Shown here: positions 52,146 to 62,224 of the stretch, one piece after another
How the letters are laid out: each line of letters opens with the position of its first letter
How positions within the stretch are numbered: the stretch's first letter is position 1
NCBI GenBank assembly: GCA_963575745.1
Contig: CAUYUJ010016349.1
Coordinates: 590,402-654,401, forward strand
Direction of reading: 5' to 3'
Length of the DNA: 64,000 nucleotides
Source: Prorocentrum cordatum
Lineage: Eukaryota > Sar > Dinophyceae > Prorocentrales > Prorocentraceae
Made by a program: the position numbers and the translations under genes
The notes under the pieces: generated by a model
Databases searched by the model: none
What the model saw: only the letters and a program-made list of their open reading frames with translations
Told to the model about the DNA's origin: nothing

Positions 52146-52607
52146 TTAAACATAGCATGGCCCGTTGGCATGTGTTGTTTTTCTTCATGGCCTTGGGGCC
52201 CCGTGCGGCACCCAACAGAGCCGAGAACTTCTGGGGAGTGCGGCTCTTCTGATGGCAATGTTCGGCACCGTACGTATTTCCTGCAGCCTGAGGCATTCGG
52301 TGGCAAACCATGGGAGCCTGGTATACCTTCTTAATTCCGTCCTTAGCGTCGATTAGCGCCGATGATCCTCCTCCACTTCGCTCCTCGTTCCCATTGCCTC
52401 CGACCTTCTCCTGATTCCCCCTCATCCTGAGCATCCCTCCCCTGACTCCCCCCTTCTTCCTCCCCGTTTTCCCCCACTTCCAGGAGCCACCTGGGAACCA
52501 GAGCCTGCAAGACCCCAGTAGAATCACACGAGAATGCAAGCATGAAGAAGAGAAGGGAGAGCCCTCCCCCCATACCCTAAGTATCCCCCCTCGTCCTCCC
52601 TCCTCAC
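52146..52607. other. No gene recognised
   Basis: Short GCGTCGATTAGCGCCGATG remnant near 52345, then pyrimidine-rich DNA. Confidence 0.4.
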
Positions 52608-52688
52608 CGTCTCTGAAGCTTGCCACGGCCTCCCGGAACCACGCCGCGCCCAACACGCCCAGGGGGAGCACAAGTATGAGGATGAAGC
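52608..52688 (-). CDS. Candidate minus-strand exon with a hydrophobic helix
   Basis: Read on the minus strand, the segment follows a GGGAGGAGGGAGG acceptor and ends at a GTGAGG donor (forward 52606-52607). It encodes FILILVLPLGVLGAAWFREA and VASFRDG. The first 17 residues are a good transmembrane-helix candidate. It lies downstream of the helicase stop on the same strand, so it would belong to another minus-strand gene. No other exon of it was identified. Confidence 0.4.
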
Positions 52689-52854
52689 CTCCCTCCTCCC
52701 TCCTCCCTTACCCTTCCTCTTCCTAAATTTTTTAAAGAATTACTCCGACGGTAGGACCCCACATGAGAATCTGTTTAGCTTACCCTTTGCCCTTTCCTCC
52801 TCCCCCTGGCGGACACCCTCTCCTCTCGCTCCCTGCACTGCCCTCTCTTCCCCC

Positions 52855-52965
52855 TTCTATTTCTCTTCCTCCTCCTCTTTCTCCTCCTCCTCCTCCTCCT
52901 CCTCCTCCTCCTCTTCCTCCTCCTCCTCCTCCTCCTCCTCCTCCTCCTCCTCCTCTCGCGCCACC
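52855..52965. repeat. CTC triplet microsatellite
   Basis: About 110 bp (CTC)n, in the region downstream of the minus-strand helicase stop. Confidence 0.9.
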
Positions 52966-53244
52966 TCCTCCTCGTCGTCGGCCTCCCCCATGCCCCTTCC
53001 CTCCTCATCCCCCTGCCTTTTCTCCATGTGCACCTCCCCTTCTCCCTCGTCGGGGCAAGCAAATCCATTTTCCTCAGCGCCGTCGCCGCCTCGGCCAGCG
53101 CGCGCGCGTCTGCCGACGGCTAGATCGCGAAGCCGTCGGGACAAACCTTCGGGCTGGGCCGTTGAGACAACCTCGCAGGCCGCTGGGGCGTGGGAGCTAG
53201 CCGTTGGGACAACCCCGCGGGCCTCCAGGCGCGCGCCGCGGCGC

Positions 53245-54205
53245 TCAGGCGGGGGGCAGCATGAAGCCCAGCTCTGCCGCGAGCTGCTCCGCCTCAGCCC
53301 TGGAGTCCACCGCTCTCTTGTCGAACTCCTCGAGCGCCTTCCGCAGGGACGCCGGCGGCCCGCGCTCCAGGAACTCTCGCGCGGGCGGCCGCAGGATCAG
53401 CATGTTCCGCATGCACGTGGCGCGGGAGAACATGACGTAGAGGTGCAGCCACCACATATCGTCCGACATGCCCGTGCAGCCAGCGTCCTCATCCCTGGCG
53501 CAGTCGATGGTGACGCCCTTGCGCAGCGTCTGGCCCTGCGACAGCGTGGAGGTCAGGTAGGACGCGTGCGTCAGTGTGAATCCCGAGCGGCGCACAGTGT
53601 GCGCCCCCGAGCTTTGCCACGTGAGCTCCTGCTCGCTGGGCCTGAACATGAGCAAGCTCCTCGCCCGCGCTTCGGCCTCGCCGTCGTCGGCAGCGCCATC
53701 GGCGCCCTGCTGCAGCACCTCGGCGACCTCCTTGTAGATCGGGGACTCCTGGAAGCCGTGCACCTGCAGCCAGATTCCCTGCGGTAGGTATCGGGGGCGG
53801 AAGAGCTGGCCCGGCGCGCACTCCTCGTAGTCCCGCTCGTCGTCTGCGTGAAACTCGAAGGACACGATGGTGGCCCGTTGCTCCTGCACGAGCCCCAACT
53901 TCTTCTTCAGCTCCTCCTGCACGGCCGTGAACCGGACCTCCATGCCGACGTGTGCCGGTAAGACGCCGTGGATGTCCCCCGTCTTGTGCATGTTCGGGAC
54001 GTTCAGGAGGCGCCGGCCTGCGTCTGGGTCGCCTTGAATCGTGCCGCACTCGTCTACGGCCTGCAGGAAGACGAGGGGGGCGCCGAGGCGCCGCGCGTCG
54101 CGACGAGCGCGCGTGTTGATCCACCTCGCCAGCGTCTCCCAGTAGATGCCCATGCCGTAGCCGAGCCGGAAATTCTCGTGCTGGTGCCGTGGGTCCAGGA
54201 CGAGA
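53245..54205 (-). CDS. Terminal exon of a Pif1/RecD-like SF1 DNA helicase (C-terminal part)
   Basis: About 319 codons ending FMLPPA and TGA at 53245. Near the C terminus, SYLTSTLSQGQTLRKGVTID matches SF1 motif V (usually K-SQGQT), and WWLHLYVMFSRATCMRNMLI matches motif VI (YVALSRA). Upstream, NMHKTGDIHGVLPAHVGMEV, KKLGLVQEQRATIVSFEFHA and RPRYLPQGIWLQVHGF fit the 2A/2B region of Pif1-type helicases. Walker A and B are absent, so upstream exons are required or the gene is truncated. The acceptor (AAG before TCTCGTCC on the minus strand) comes from the last monomer of a tandem repeat. In eukaryotes such proteins act in nuclear or organellar DNA maintenance or belong to mobile elements; I cannot say which. 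Two minus-strand exon candidates lie upstream. Confidence 0.85.
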
Positions 54206-55790
54206 CTTCCTCCATATTCAGGTCTCAAGAGCCCAAAAGTGACGACAGTTGCACGTTGCGGATGACCCGCTCGGATTCGAACATGAAGTGCGGGCCCCAT
54301 AGGGAGGGGGCTCCCGCCTGAGACTTCCTCACAATTCACTCACAGACGAGGCTCCCGCCGGATACTTCCTCCATATTCAGGCCTCAAGAGCCCAAAAGTG
54401 ACGACAGTTACACGTTTCGGATGACCCGCTCGGATTCGAACATGAAGTGCGGGCCCCATAGGGAGGGGGCTCCCGCCTGAAACTTCTTCGCAATTCACTC
54501 ATATTCAGGCCTCGTCAAGAGCCCCAAAGTGACGACAGTTGCACGTTGCGGATGACCCGCTCGGATTCGAACATGAAGTGCGGGCCCCATAGGGAGGGGG
54601 CTCCCGCCTGAAACTTCTTCGCAATTCACTCGCAGACGAGGCTCCCGCTCGAGACTTCCTCCACATTCAAGTCTCAAGAACCCAAAAGTAGACGAGGCTC
54701 CCGCCTGATACATCCTCCATATTCAGGCCTCAAGAGCCCAAAAGTGACGACAGTTACACGTTTCGGATGACCCGCTCGGATTCGAACATGAAGCGCGGGC
54801 CCCATAGGGAGGGGGCTCCCGCCTGAGACTTCCTCGCAATTCACTCATAATCAGGTCTCAAGAGCCCAAAAGTGACGACAGTTGCACGTTGCGGATGACC
54901 CGCTCGGATTCGAACATGAAGTGCGGGCCCCATAGGGAGGGGGCTCCCGCCTGAGACTTCCTCACAATTCACTCACAGACGAGGCTCCCGCCTGATACTT
55001 CCTCCATATTCAGGCCTCAAGAGCCCAAAAGTGACGACAGTTACACGTTTCGGATGACCCGCTCGGATTCGAACATGAAGTGCGGGCCCCATAGGGAGGG
55101 GACTCCCGCTTGAAACTTCCTTGCAACTCATTCCTATTCAGGCCTCAAGGGCCCAAAAGTGACGACAGTTACACGTTTCGGATGACCCGCTCGGATTCGA
55201 ACATGAAGTGCGGGCCCCATAGGGAGGAGGCTCCCGCTTGACACTTCCTCGCAATTCACTCACAGACGAGGCTCCCGCTCGAGACGTCCTCCATATTCAA
55301 GTCTCAAGAGCCCAAAAGTGAGCGAGGCTCCCGCCTGATACATCCTCCATATTCAGGCCTCAAGAGCCCAAAAGTGACGACAGTTACACGTTTCGGATGA
55401 CCCGCTCGGATTCGAACATGAAGTGCGGGCCCCATAGGGAGGGGGCTCCCGCCTGAGACTTCCTCGCAATTCATTCATATTCAGGCCTCAAGAGCCCCAA
55501 AATGATGACAGTTGTACGTTTCGGATGACCCGCTCGGATTCGAACATGAAGTGCGGGCCCCATAGGGAGGGGGCTCCCGCCTGAGACTTCCTCGCAATTC
55601 ACTCACAGACGAGGCTCCCGCTCGAGACTTCCTCCATATTCAGGTCTCAAGAGCCCAAAAGTGACGACAGTTGCACGTTGCGGATGACCCGCTCGGATTC
55701 GAACATGAAGTGCGGGCTCCATAGGGAGGGGGCTCCCGCCTGAGACTTCCTTACAATTCACTCACAGACGAACTCCCGCCTGAGACTTCC
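54206..55790. repeat. Tandem repeat (~130-210-bp units) upstream of the helicase exon
   Basis: About ten units of CAAGAGCCCAAAAGTGACGA, CAGTTGCACGTTGCGGATGA, CCCGCTCGGATTCGAACATG, AAGTGCGGGCCCCATAGGGA and GGGGGCTCCCGCCTGAGAC, with variable CAGACGAGGCTCCCGC spacers. On the minus strand each spacer ends ...TATGGAGGAAG, the same string used as the helicase acceptor. Confidence 0.95.
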
Positions 55791-55834
55791 TCCAGGTGAG
55801 TATGTGAATGAGTGAGCGTGTGACAGAGTGCGAG

Positions 55835-55835
<1 letters not shown>

Positions 55836-55914
<79 letters not shown>
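55836..55914. repeat. GAT microsatellite
   Basis: Uninterrupted (GAT)n of about 78 bp within a GAGTGAGCGTGTGA low-complexity patch that continues to about 56040. Confidence 0.95.
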
Positions 55915-55915
<1 letters not shown>

Positions 55916-56040
55916 GCATGTGAGTGACTGAGCGTGTGAGAGAGCGCGAGTGATGATGCTGATGTTGATGATCAGAGAGTGTGAGTGACTGTGAGTGTGA
56001 GTGAGTGGTGATGATGATGAGTGAGTGAGTGAGTGTGCGA

Positions 56041-56885
56041 AGGCAGAAGAGGAGAGGGGCTGGGGTGAGTGTTCCTGCGCGGGGTGTGCAGAGAAAACAA
56101 GAACCCCACTTTGGATGTGGGGAAATAAAGCGAAGCCTCCCTTACCCTTCCTCTTCCTTTCTTGCCCACGCCGTTTGGAGACCTGTTTCCGAGGAGCCAG
56201 CAGAAGCTCCGAGTCGCATCTGGGAACCTCTGAGGACCTTCAGCGGTTTAGGAAAACAGTGCCCCCCCTTCCACGGTCCATCTCGATCCGATCGATGCGG
56301 TTCGATGTCGAGTCCGGCTTGCCCGATCCGATTCGATTCCGATGTTCTGTCGTTCCGATGTCGCCCGACGCGTTCTTGGCGATGTCGTGCATCTTGACGC
56401 AGCCGAGCCGATTCGATTCTGAATTCGCGCCGGTGCGGGCCGATCCGACGCACCCTGCTGACTCGATTCTCAAGTTCCCCATTCGATGCGGACTGGTCCT
56501 GCCCCTCTTCCTCTCCCCTCCAGTACAGTGGAGACCCATGCCAACAAAAACACCCTGCTTGCCTCCAGGGTACCCTGGGTTTCTTGAGTTTCAATGGTTC
56601 TGCAGTGGAAGGTGCGACGCTCCCACACCAAAGGTCAAATGGGCGTCCTGGGGTTCCAGGGTCGGGCTTCTTGTGGACGGTTTCTGCTGGTCGGTAGCAT
56701 GGGGGAAACGGGACCCGAGGGAAAGGGACCCTGGACCTTGGGGCCTTCCCCCAAGACGAGATCTTCCCCCCGAGCCCCGGGCAGGGGGCCCCGAGAGTCC
56801 CAGAAGCCGCGCAGAAGCCGCGGGGTCCGTTTCCCTCGGGGCCTGCCTCCCCCATGGCGATCCATCCCGCTCGGCCCCCTGCCAC
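56041..56885. other. No gene recognised
   Basis: Includes a GATCCGATCGATGCGGTTCG patch (56275-56480) related to 32.0-32.3 kb. Long frames on both strands are not protein-like. Confidence 0.4.
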
Positions 56886-57066
56886 CGACGCTTTGAAGCA
56901 CGCTTGCGCGTGCAGGCACGGAGGCACCGAGCAGCGCGTCGCGTGTGCGGTTGTAGACCTCAAGCGTGAAGCATATCCTCGCGGGGCGGAGTTCAAGAAC
57001 AGCCCCCCTCCCTCGCGGCCCCAGCGGCGTCGGAACGGCCACGGTACCCCAGGTGCTGCCGTCGAC
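56886..57066 (-). CDS. Candidate minus-strand exon upstream of the helicase exon
   Basis: The minus-strand acceptor CGCCAG precedes VDGSTWGTVAVPTPLGPRGR, GAVLELRPARICFTLEVYNR and TRDALLGASVPARASVLQSV, ended by a GT donor (forward 56884-56885). Protein-like composition, with strand-order beta-type residues, and clearly better than the plus-strand frames. Its place in the helicase gene is inferred from strand and order. No domain recognised. Confidence 0.5.
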
Positions 57067-57727
57067 CTGGCGCCCAGGGACCCGGCACAGGGAAAGGCCG
57101 GCAAGCGTCCCCCGCCCCCCTTCCGTCTTCGCTTTCGAGGAGAGCAAGGCGAGGAAAAGGCAGGCAGGGTATCCCTCAGATCCTGGCGTCTCAATTTTTT
57201 CGAGTCGGACGTTTTCGCCTTTTCTCGGGGCCTGGGATCCTCACGGATCGATCCGGCTCGGAAAACGACATGGTCTAGGGCTCGGGGCGCGATGTTCTAC
57301 GATGTTGCAAGTGTCTCGCTACGTCGGATCTCAGGGGTAGGCCCATGTACTCCGGTCGGACCGAGGTATCAGATGGAGTTCGGTTCGGGGAGAGTGCCCA
57401 GATGTTCTTCGTGCTTGTCGGATGTGCTTGTGCATCCTGGGGGAGGGTGCCCTCGACTGTGCTTCGGTTTGGCCCGCGGAGGGTCTCGTGTTCTTTAAAG
57501 ATGTGTTTCTGTCCCAGGTCCTGCCTTTGGAGGGAGGGAGGGGGAGAGGGAAGACGAAGAAGAGAGACGGTAGCGATGGGGTAGAGGAGCGAGAGATTGA
57601 GACAGCATGCAGAAGAATGAGGGAAAGGAGAGGAGCCCTCGCAGCGCTCCGGGCCTGCGAGCTGCCATGCGGCTTCATCCTGGGACCGTCTTTGGGCTTG
57701 TTTTTGCTGGCGGGTGTGATGGGCTGC

Positions 57728-57833
57728 CGAGAACGAACTTCGACAGCATGGCGGCCCCGCGTGGGCGGCGCCGGATTGCCTCTGCCAGCTTCAGGTCCAC
57801 GGCGGGGCTGGCTGGAGACTCGAGCGCGTATGC
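57728..57833 (-). CDS. Candidate minus-strand exon
   Basis: Minus-strand CGGTCAG acceptor, then AYALESPASPAVDLKLAEAI and RRRPRGAAMLSKFVL, with a possible GC donor (CTCG|GCAGCC). High GC3. Lies 660 bp upstream of the previous minus-strand candidate and could be an earlier exon of the same transcript. Confidence 0.4.
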
Positions 57834-58235
57834 CTGACCGGGGTCAGACGGGGCGAGGGCGAGAAGGAATCCGTTCGGGAGCGTTCCGGGAACGCTCTCA
57901 GAGCGTTCCAGAACGCTTTGAGAAGGCCGCGGCGCCCGAGACATTCTCCAGATCCGCCCGATCTCAGAGACATGCGGGCAATATGTATGTCCATGTCCAG
58001 TGCGTCTTGGATTTTCTTGGAAGGGGCGCCGATGTGGACACGGATATGGAAAGGTCGCACTGGACATGGGTAAGCATAGCCTCTGGGGGCCTGGTGTTGA
58101 TCCAGATCCAGTGCGCCTCGGGTGTCTGGGGCAGGGAGCCCAGCACTCCAAGCTGCAGTGGAGATGGACACAAACCTTGCCCGCAGGAGATTCCCGATGT
58201 ATCCTCACCTGGTTGGATCCTCGTCATGGCTTCAG
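57834..58235. other. No gene recognised
   Basis: GAACGCTCTSAGAGCGTTC palindromes (about 57885-57920, as near 14.45 kb) and mixed sequence. Confidence 0.45.
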
Positions 58236-58390
58236 GTCGGGCGTGTCCCCCTACAGGCGGATTTTGGGCGCAGAGTTAAGAAGATGCAGACATGCCCCAA
58301 AATATTCCAAACAGGATCAAACAACAAATAGTCCCCAGACGATGTTGTGCCTATTTTTGAACACTCCTCCTGTAGAGGGACAGGCCCGAC
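58236..58390. mobile_element. Introner-like element 8
   Basis: 155 bp. Left GTCGGGCGTGTCCCCCTACAG, right CCTGTAGAGGGACAGGCCCGAC. Interior GCCCCAAAATATTCCAAACA. Only 178 bp separates it from element 9. Confidence 0.9.
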
Positions 58391-58394
58391 TCAA

Positions 58395-58556
58395 TCACGG
58401 GCTTCGTCTGACGGGGGCGCGCTCCCAGGCCCGGGCCCCCGGGCCGCTGCTCCTCCGGCTGCTCCTCTGCCGCCGTGGCCCTGCCTCCGAGGACGGGGCC
58501 GCCCTGCAGGGCCTCTCCCGGAGCGTGCGCTGCGGCCCAGAGATTTCGAGGCGGAC
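58395..58556 (+). CDS. Exon between two introner elements
   Basis: Plus-strand frame GARSQARAPGPLLLRLLLCR, RGPASEDGAALQGLSRSVRC and GPEISRRTPS with strong GC3. The segment is bounded by element 8 upstream and element 9 downstream. The string AC(G/A)CCCAGCC is found on both sides of element 9 (58556-58565 and 58755-58764). Cutting at GA before one copy and after AG in the other keeps phase into RGDEEPSG. Function unknown. The minus strand also has an open frame, but Arg/Ser-rich and less protein-like. Confidence 0.5.
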
Positions 58557-58568
58557 GCCCAGCCTTAC

Positions 58569-58751
58569 GTCGGGCGTGCCCCCCTGCAGGAGGAAGATTA
58601 AAAACAAGTACACAAATAGTCTGGGGACGACTTTTCGTTTTTTTTTTTGTAACAAAAAAAAGAGAGAAAATAAAAGAAAACCAGTTTTGAATATTGTTGA
58701 ACTATTTTCAAGTTGTCCTCCAGAATCCGCCTGAAGGGGGACATGCCCGAC
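58569..58751. mobile_element. Introner-like element 9
   Basis: 183 bp. Left GTCGGGCGTGCCCCCCTGCAG, right CCTGAAGGGGGACATGCCCGAC. T/A-rich interior (TTTTTTTTTTGTAACAAAAA). Confidence 0.9.
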
Positions 58752-58760
58752 CCACACCCA

Positions 58761-58818
58761 GCCGCGGCGACGAGGAGCCCTCTGGCAGCCCAGACGATGA
58801 TCCGCAAGCCCCCGCGGA
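58761..58818 (+). CDS. Short exon after introner element 9
   Basis: Frame RGDEEPSGSPDDDPQAPAEG, acidic and probably disordered, ending near GGAG|GGTTTT (GT at about 58819). Continues the previous exon in phase under the duplication model. Confidence 0.4.
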
Positions 58819-59490
58819 GGGTTTTGATCATAGAGGTTCAGAGCATAGAGGCTTAGGTCATGGATCGGCGGCGGGCCAGGGAGGAAGCGAGAAGGAGGAG
58901 GCCTTCTCAGAAGGCGGTGGGACTTCTCAGGAGCCCTGGCGCTTTCTGATAAGTGGTCTGCGTCTTCGGGGAAGGCTTAGAACACTTCTCAGAAGGCCGG
59001 GAAACTTCCGGGCCTTCTGAGAAGGCCCGCCCCTTCTCACTTCCTCCCTCGCTCGCCGCCTAATGAAGGCTCTTGTTATGAAGAATGCGATGCTGGGGAA
59101 TCATCGATTTACCCATGCCCTAAGCTGCTACTGTCAGGCGATCGGCTGTTGTCAGACGAACGTGTCAGACGCTATGATGCGCAAGACATGCACCCGCTAC
59201 CCATGCCCTCATTCCAGAAGAATCCTGGGACGTTTGCAATCCGGTTGCAGCGCTGCGAATCATCAGAATAAGGCCGACCATCCATCAAAGTTCAAGTCGT
59301 CCGTTACCCGCAAGCACGAGCGGTGCGAAGCGATGCGATGCAAGGCGAAGCGAAGCGTTGTGATGCAAGGCGGTGCGACGCCATGCGATGCCGTGCGAGG
59401 CGAGGCGAGGGCGATGCGAGGCGAGGCAAAGAAGAGACGAGGCCCCAAGGCGACGAAGAGGCAAGTTGCTCAGACAGTGGCGACAGTCTT
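58819..59490. other. Repeats, no gene recognised
   Basis: A GGCCTTCTCAGAAGGCGG-type repeat at about 58885-59045 (also at 8.0, 34.0 and 42.2 kb) and a GCGATGCRAGGCGAGGC low-complexity patch at about 59320-59440. Confidence 0.55.
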
Positions 59491-60205
59491 TCATTTGGGA
59501 GCTCCCTGGAGGATAGCGGGACATCGTTTGGATCCGCGTATGGCTCACACGCCGCTATTCCCCCAGGAGCTCAGATAGTGGCGACAGTTCTACATTTGGC
59601 AGCTCGCAGGGGGGAGCGGGGCATCGTTTGAACCCGCGTATGGCTCACACGCCGCTGGATTCCCCAAGGAGCTCAGACAGTGGCGACAGCCTCACATTTG
59701 GCAGCTCGCAGGGGGGAGCGGGGCATCGTTAGGATCCGCGTATGGCTCACACGCCGCTGGATTCCCCAAGGAGCTCAGACAGTGGCGACAGCCTCACATT
59801 TGGCAGCTCGCAGGGGGGAGCGGGGCATCGTTTGGATCCGCGTATGGCTCACACTCCGCTGGATTCCCCAAGGAGCTCAGATAGTGGCGACAGCCTCACA
59901 TTTGGCAGCTCGCAGGGGGGAGCGGGGCATCGTTTGGATCCGCGTATGGCTCACACTCCGCTGGATTCGCACAGGAGCTCAGATAGTGGCACAATGCTTC
60001 CTTTGCAGCTCGCAGGGAGTAGCGGGGCATCGTTTGGATTCGCACATGGCTCACACTCCGCTGGATTCGCCAGGAGCTCCGATAGTGGCGACAATTCTAC
60101 ATGTGGCAGCTCCCAGGATAGCAGCGGGTCATCGTTTGGATCCGCATGGGGTTCACGCTCCGCTGGATTCTGCAGGAGCTCAGTTTCTGGCGACAGTCTT
60201 AGATT
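59491..60205. repeat. Tandem repeat, ~102-bp unit, array 1
   Basis: About seven units: AGCGGGGCATCGTTTGGATC, CGCGTATGGCTCACACTCCG, CTGGATTCCCCAAGGAGCTC, AGATAGTGGCGACAGCCTCA and CATTTGGCAGCTCGCAGGG. Units near 59.7-59.95 kb are almost identical. Confidence 0.95.
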
Positions 60206-60619
60206 CCGCGTCAGCGAACTTTTCTTGGGGGCATGTGTTGTTCCCAGGGCAGTGTTTTAATAGTGGATCGTGTTGCTCATGATTATGGTGGGCATTGTTG
60301 GGGGGGTCTGTGTTTGCGCTCTGTTATTTGGTGGGTTTGGCTGGATGCTGACGGAGTTTAACTTTTGCACGCGCGCACACACGCACGCAATACATACGTC
60401 CATTTATACACGCATTCATGCGTCCATCCATCCACGCATCCATGCATTCATGCATCCATCACATCCTTCACACCCCTCACATCCATCACATCCACCGCAT
60501 CAATGCTTCCACGCATGCCATCCATGCCTCCATGCCTCCCTGCAATCCTGCATCCATACATCCCTTCAATCCTACAGCACTGCATCCCCGCCTGCTTCCC
60601 TGCCTGCCTCCCCGCCTCC
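60206..60619. other. No gene recognised
   Basis: CATCCATCACATCC-type low-complexity DNA (60400-60560) and a CCTGCCTCCCTGCCTCC run. Confidence 0.6.
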
Positions 60620-61255
60620 CTGCCTCAGATCGTCGATCGTCGATCGTCCTCGTCGACGTCAATCGTCGATCGTCGATCGTCGTGGTCGACCGTCGTGCGT
60701 CGATCGTCGTCGATCGTCGATCGTAGATCCTCGATCGTCGACCATCGTCGATGATTGGCGATCGTCGATCGTCGTCGGTCGTCGATCGTCGATATTCGGC
60801 CGTCGACCGTCGATCGTCGATCGTCCATCCTCGATCGTCAATCGTTCGTCGATCGTGGATCGTGGATCGTCGACCGTCGTCGTCGCCGATCGTCGACTGG
60901 GTCGTCGATCGTCTGTCGCCGATCGTAGATCGCCGATCGTCGATCGTCGACTGTCGTTCGTCGATAGTTGATCGTCGGGGGTCGATCGTCGGTAGTCGGC
61001 GTCGCCAATCGTCGACTGTCGGTAGTGGATCGTCTGTCAGCGGATCGTCGATCGTCGATCCTCGTCCGGCGATCGTCGATCGCCGATCGCCGATTGTTTT
61101 CAATCGTCGTCTATCGTTGTCGGTCGACAATCGTCGTCCGTCGAAGGTCCATTGTCGATCGTCGATCGTCGTCAATCGTTGATCGTCGTTCGTCGTCGAT
61201 GGTCGGCGTCGTCGATCGTCGATCGTCGATCGTCGTCGATTGCCGATCGAACCAG
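60620..61255. repeat. TCGATCGTCG satellite, forward block
   Basis: Dense (TCGATCGTCG)n with GTCGTC and GTCAATCG variants. The core is self-complementary (CGATCG). Faces an opposite-polarity block at 61380-61575. Confidence 0.95.
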
Positions 61256-61379
61256 AACCCATCGAAAAGCAGAGCGCGAAACAAATCAAAATCCATCGAA
61301 ATCCATGAACAATCTATCATATATAAAAAACATGATGTCTCAATGATTTTGATGGATGTCGATCGCCCTGAGGGTGCCG

Positions 61380-61575
61380 ATCGTCGTCGATTGTCGTCGA
61401 TCGACGATCAACGATGAACGATCGACGAACGACAATCGAAGATCGACGACGATCGTTGATCGACGGTTGACGATCGACGATCGATGACCGACGATCGATC
61501 GACGATCGAGGATCGACGAGTAATCGACGATCGACGATGACAATCGACGACGACTGACGATCGACGATCGACAAA
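61380..61575. repeat. CGACGATCGA satellite, reverse block
   Basis: Same repeat read in the opposite direction (CGACGATCGACGATCGATGA). The 125-bp spacer (61256-61379) includes AACCCATCGAAAAGCAGAG and CAAAATCCATCGAAATCCAT. Confidence 0.95.
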
Positions 61576-62224
61576 TCGACGACTGCAGGCAGGTAGGCAT
61601 GGACGCAGGGAGGCATTCAGGGATGCAGTGATGTAGGGGTGCCGTGATGCAGGGATGTAGGGGTGCAGGGATGGCATGTGTGGATGGATTGGTGTGGTGG
61701 GTGTACTGGATGCATGGTTGGATGGATGCAGGGGTGCCTGGATGCCTGGATGCGTGGCTGCCTGGATGCCTGCGTGCGTGCGTGCGGGCCTCCCTCTGAT
61801 CAACATTTCCCCATCACTCCCTCTCTCCTCGCCGCCTGCGTTAGCTGTGCGCACGCGTGTGCCTGAGTGTGGGAGTTGATTGCATCTTGACTGCGCGTGT
61901 GCGTCATGTGTGCGCGTGCTTCAGCGCTTGCGTGCGTGCGTGAATGCGTGCGCGCGCGTGGGCGCGGTTGCTTTGGATTGCCTCGCTTCGGTGCACGCGT
62001 GCGTGCGTGCGTCCGCGCGTGCGCGCGCGCGTCCGTGGGTAGTTAGTTGGGTCGCTTTTGTTCATTGTGAATGCGCGCTTGCGCGTGCCTGGGTGGAGTC
62101 CGGGCAAAGCTAGATTCAATTCGATTTCTTCACATCTCTTTTTTTAAGGAAAAACCGCACTCAGACCCCCCCACTCCCATACCCATGCCCCCCAAAAGCT
62201 CAAGGACAGCTGCACCTGTGGGGG
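61576..62224. other. Low-complexity DNA
   Basis: GGATGCAGGGATG-type repeats (61590-61790) and GCGTGCGTGCGTG purine/pyrimidine-alternating DNA (61880-62090) that could adopt Z-form. No gene. Confidence 0.6.

Noticed and set aside
54206-55790. tRNA-like GGATTCGAACATG in each repeat unit
   Set aside because: Only the T-loop-like string is present; no cloverleaf arms or anticodon stem could be laid out around it.
60620-61289. Ser/Arg/Asp/Val frames in the CGATCG block
   Set aside because: Palindromic satellite open on both strands; no coding evidence.
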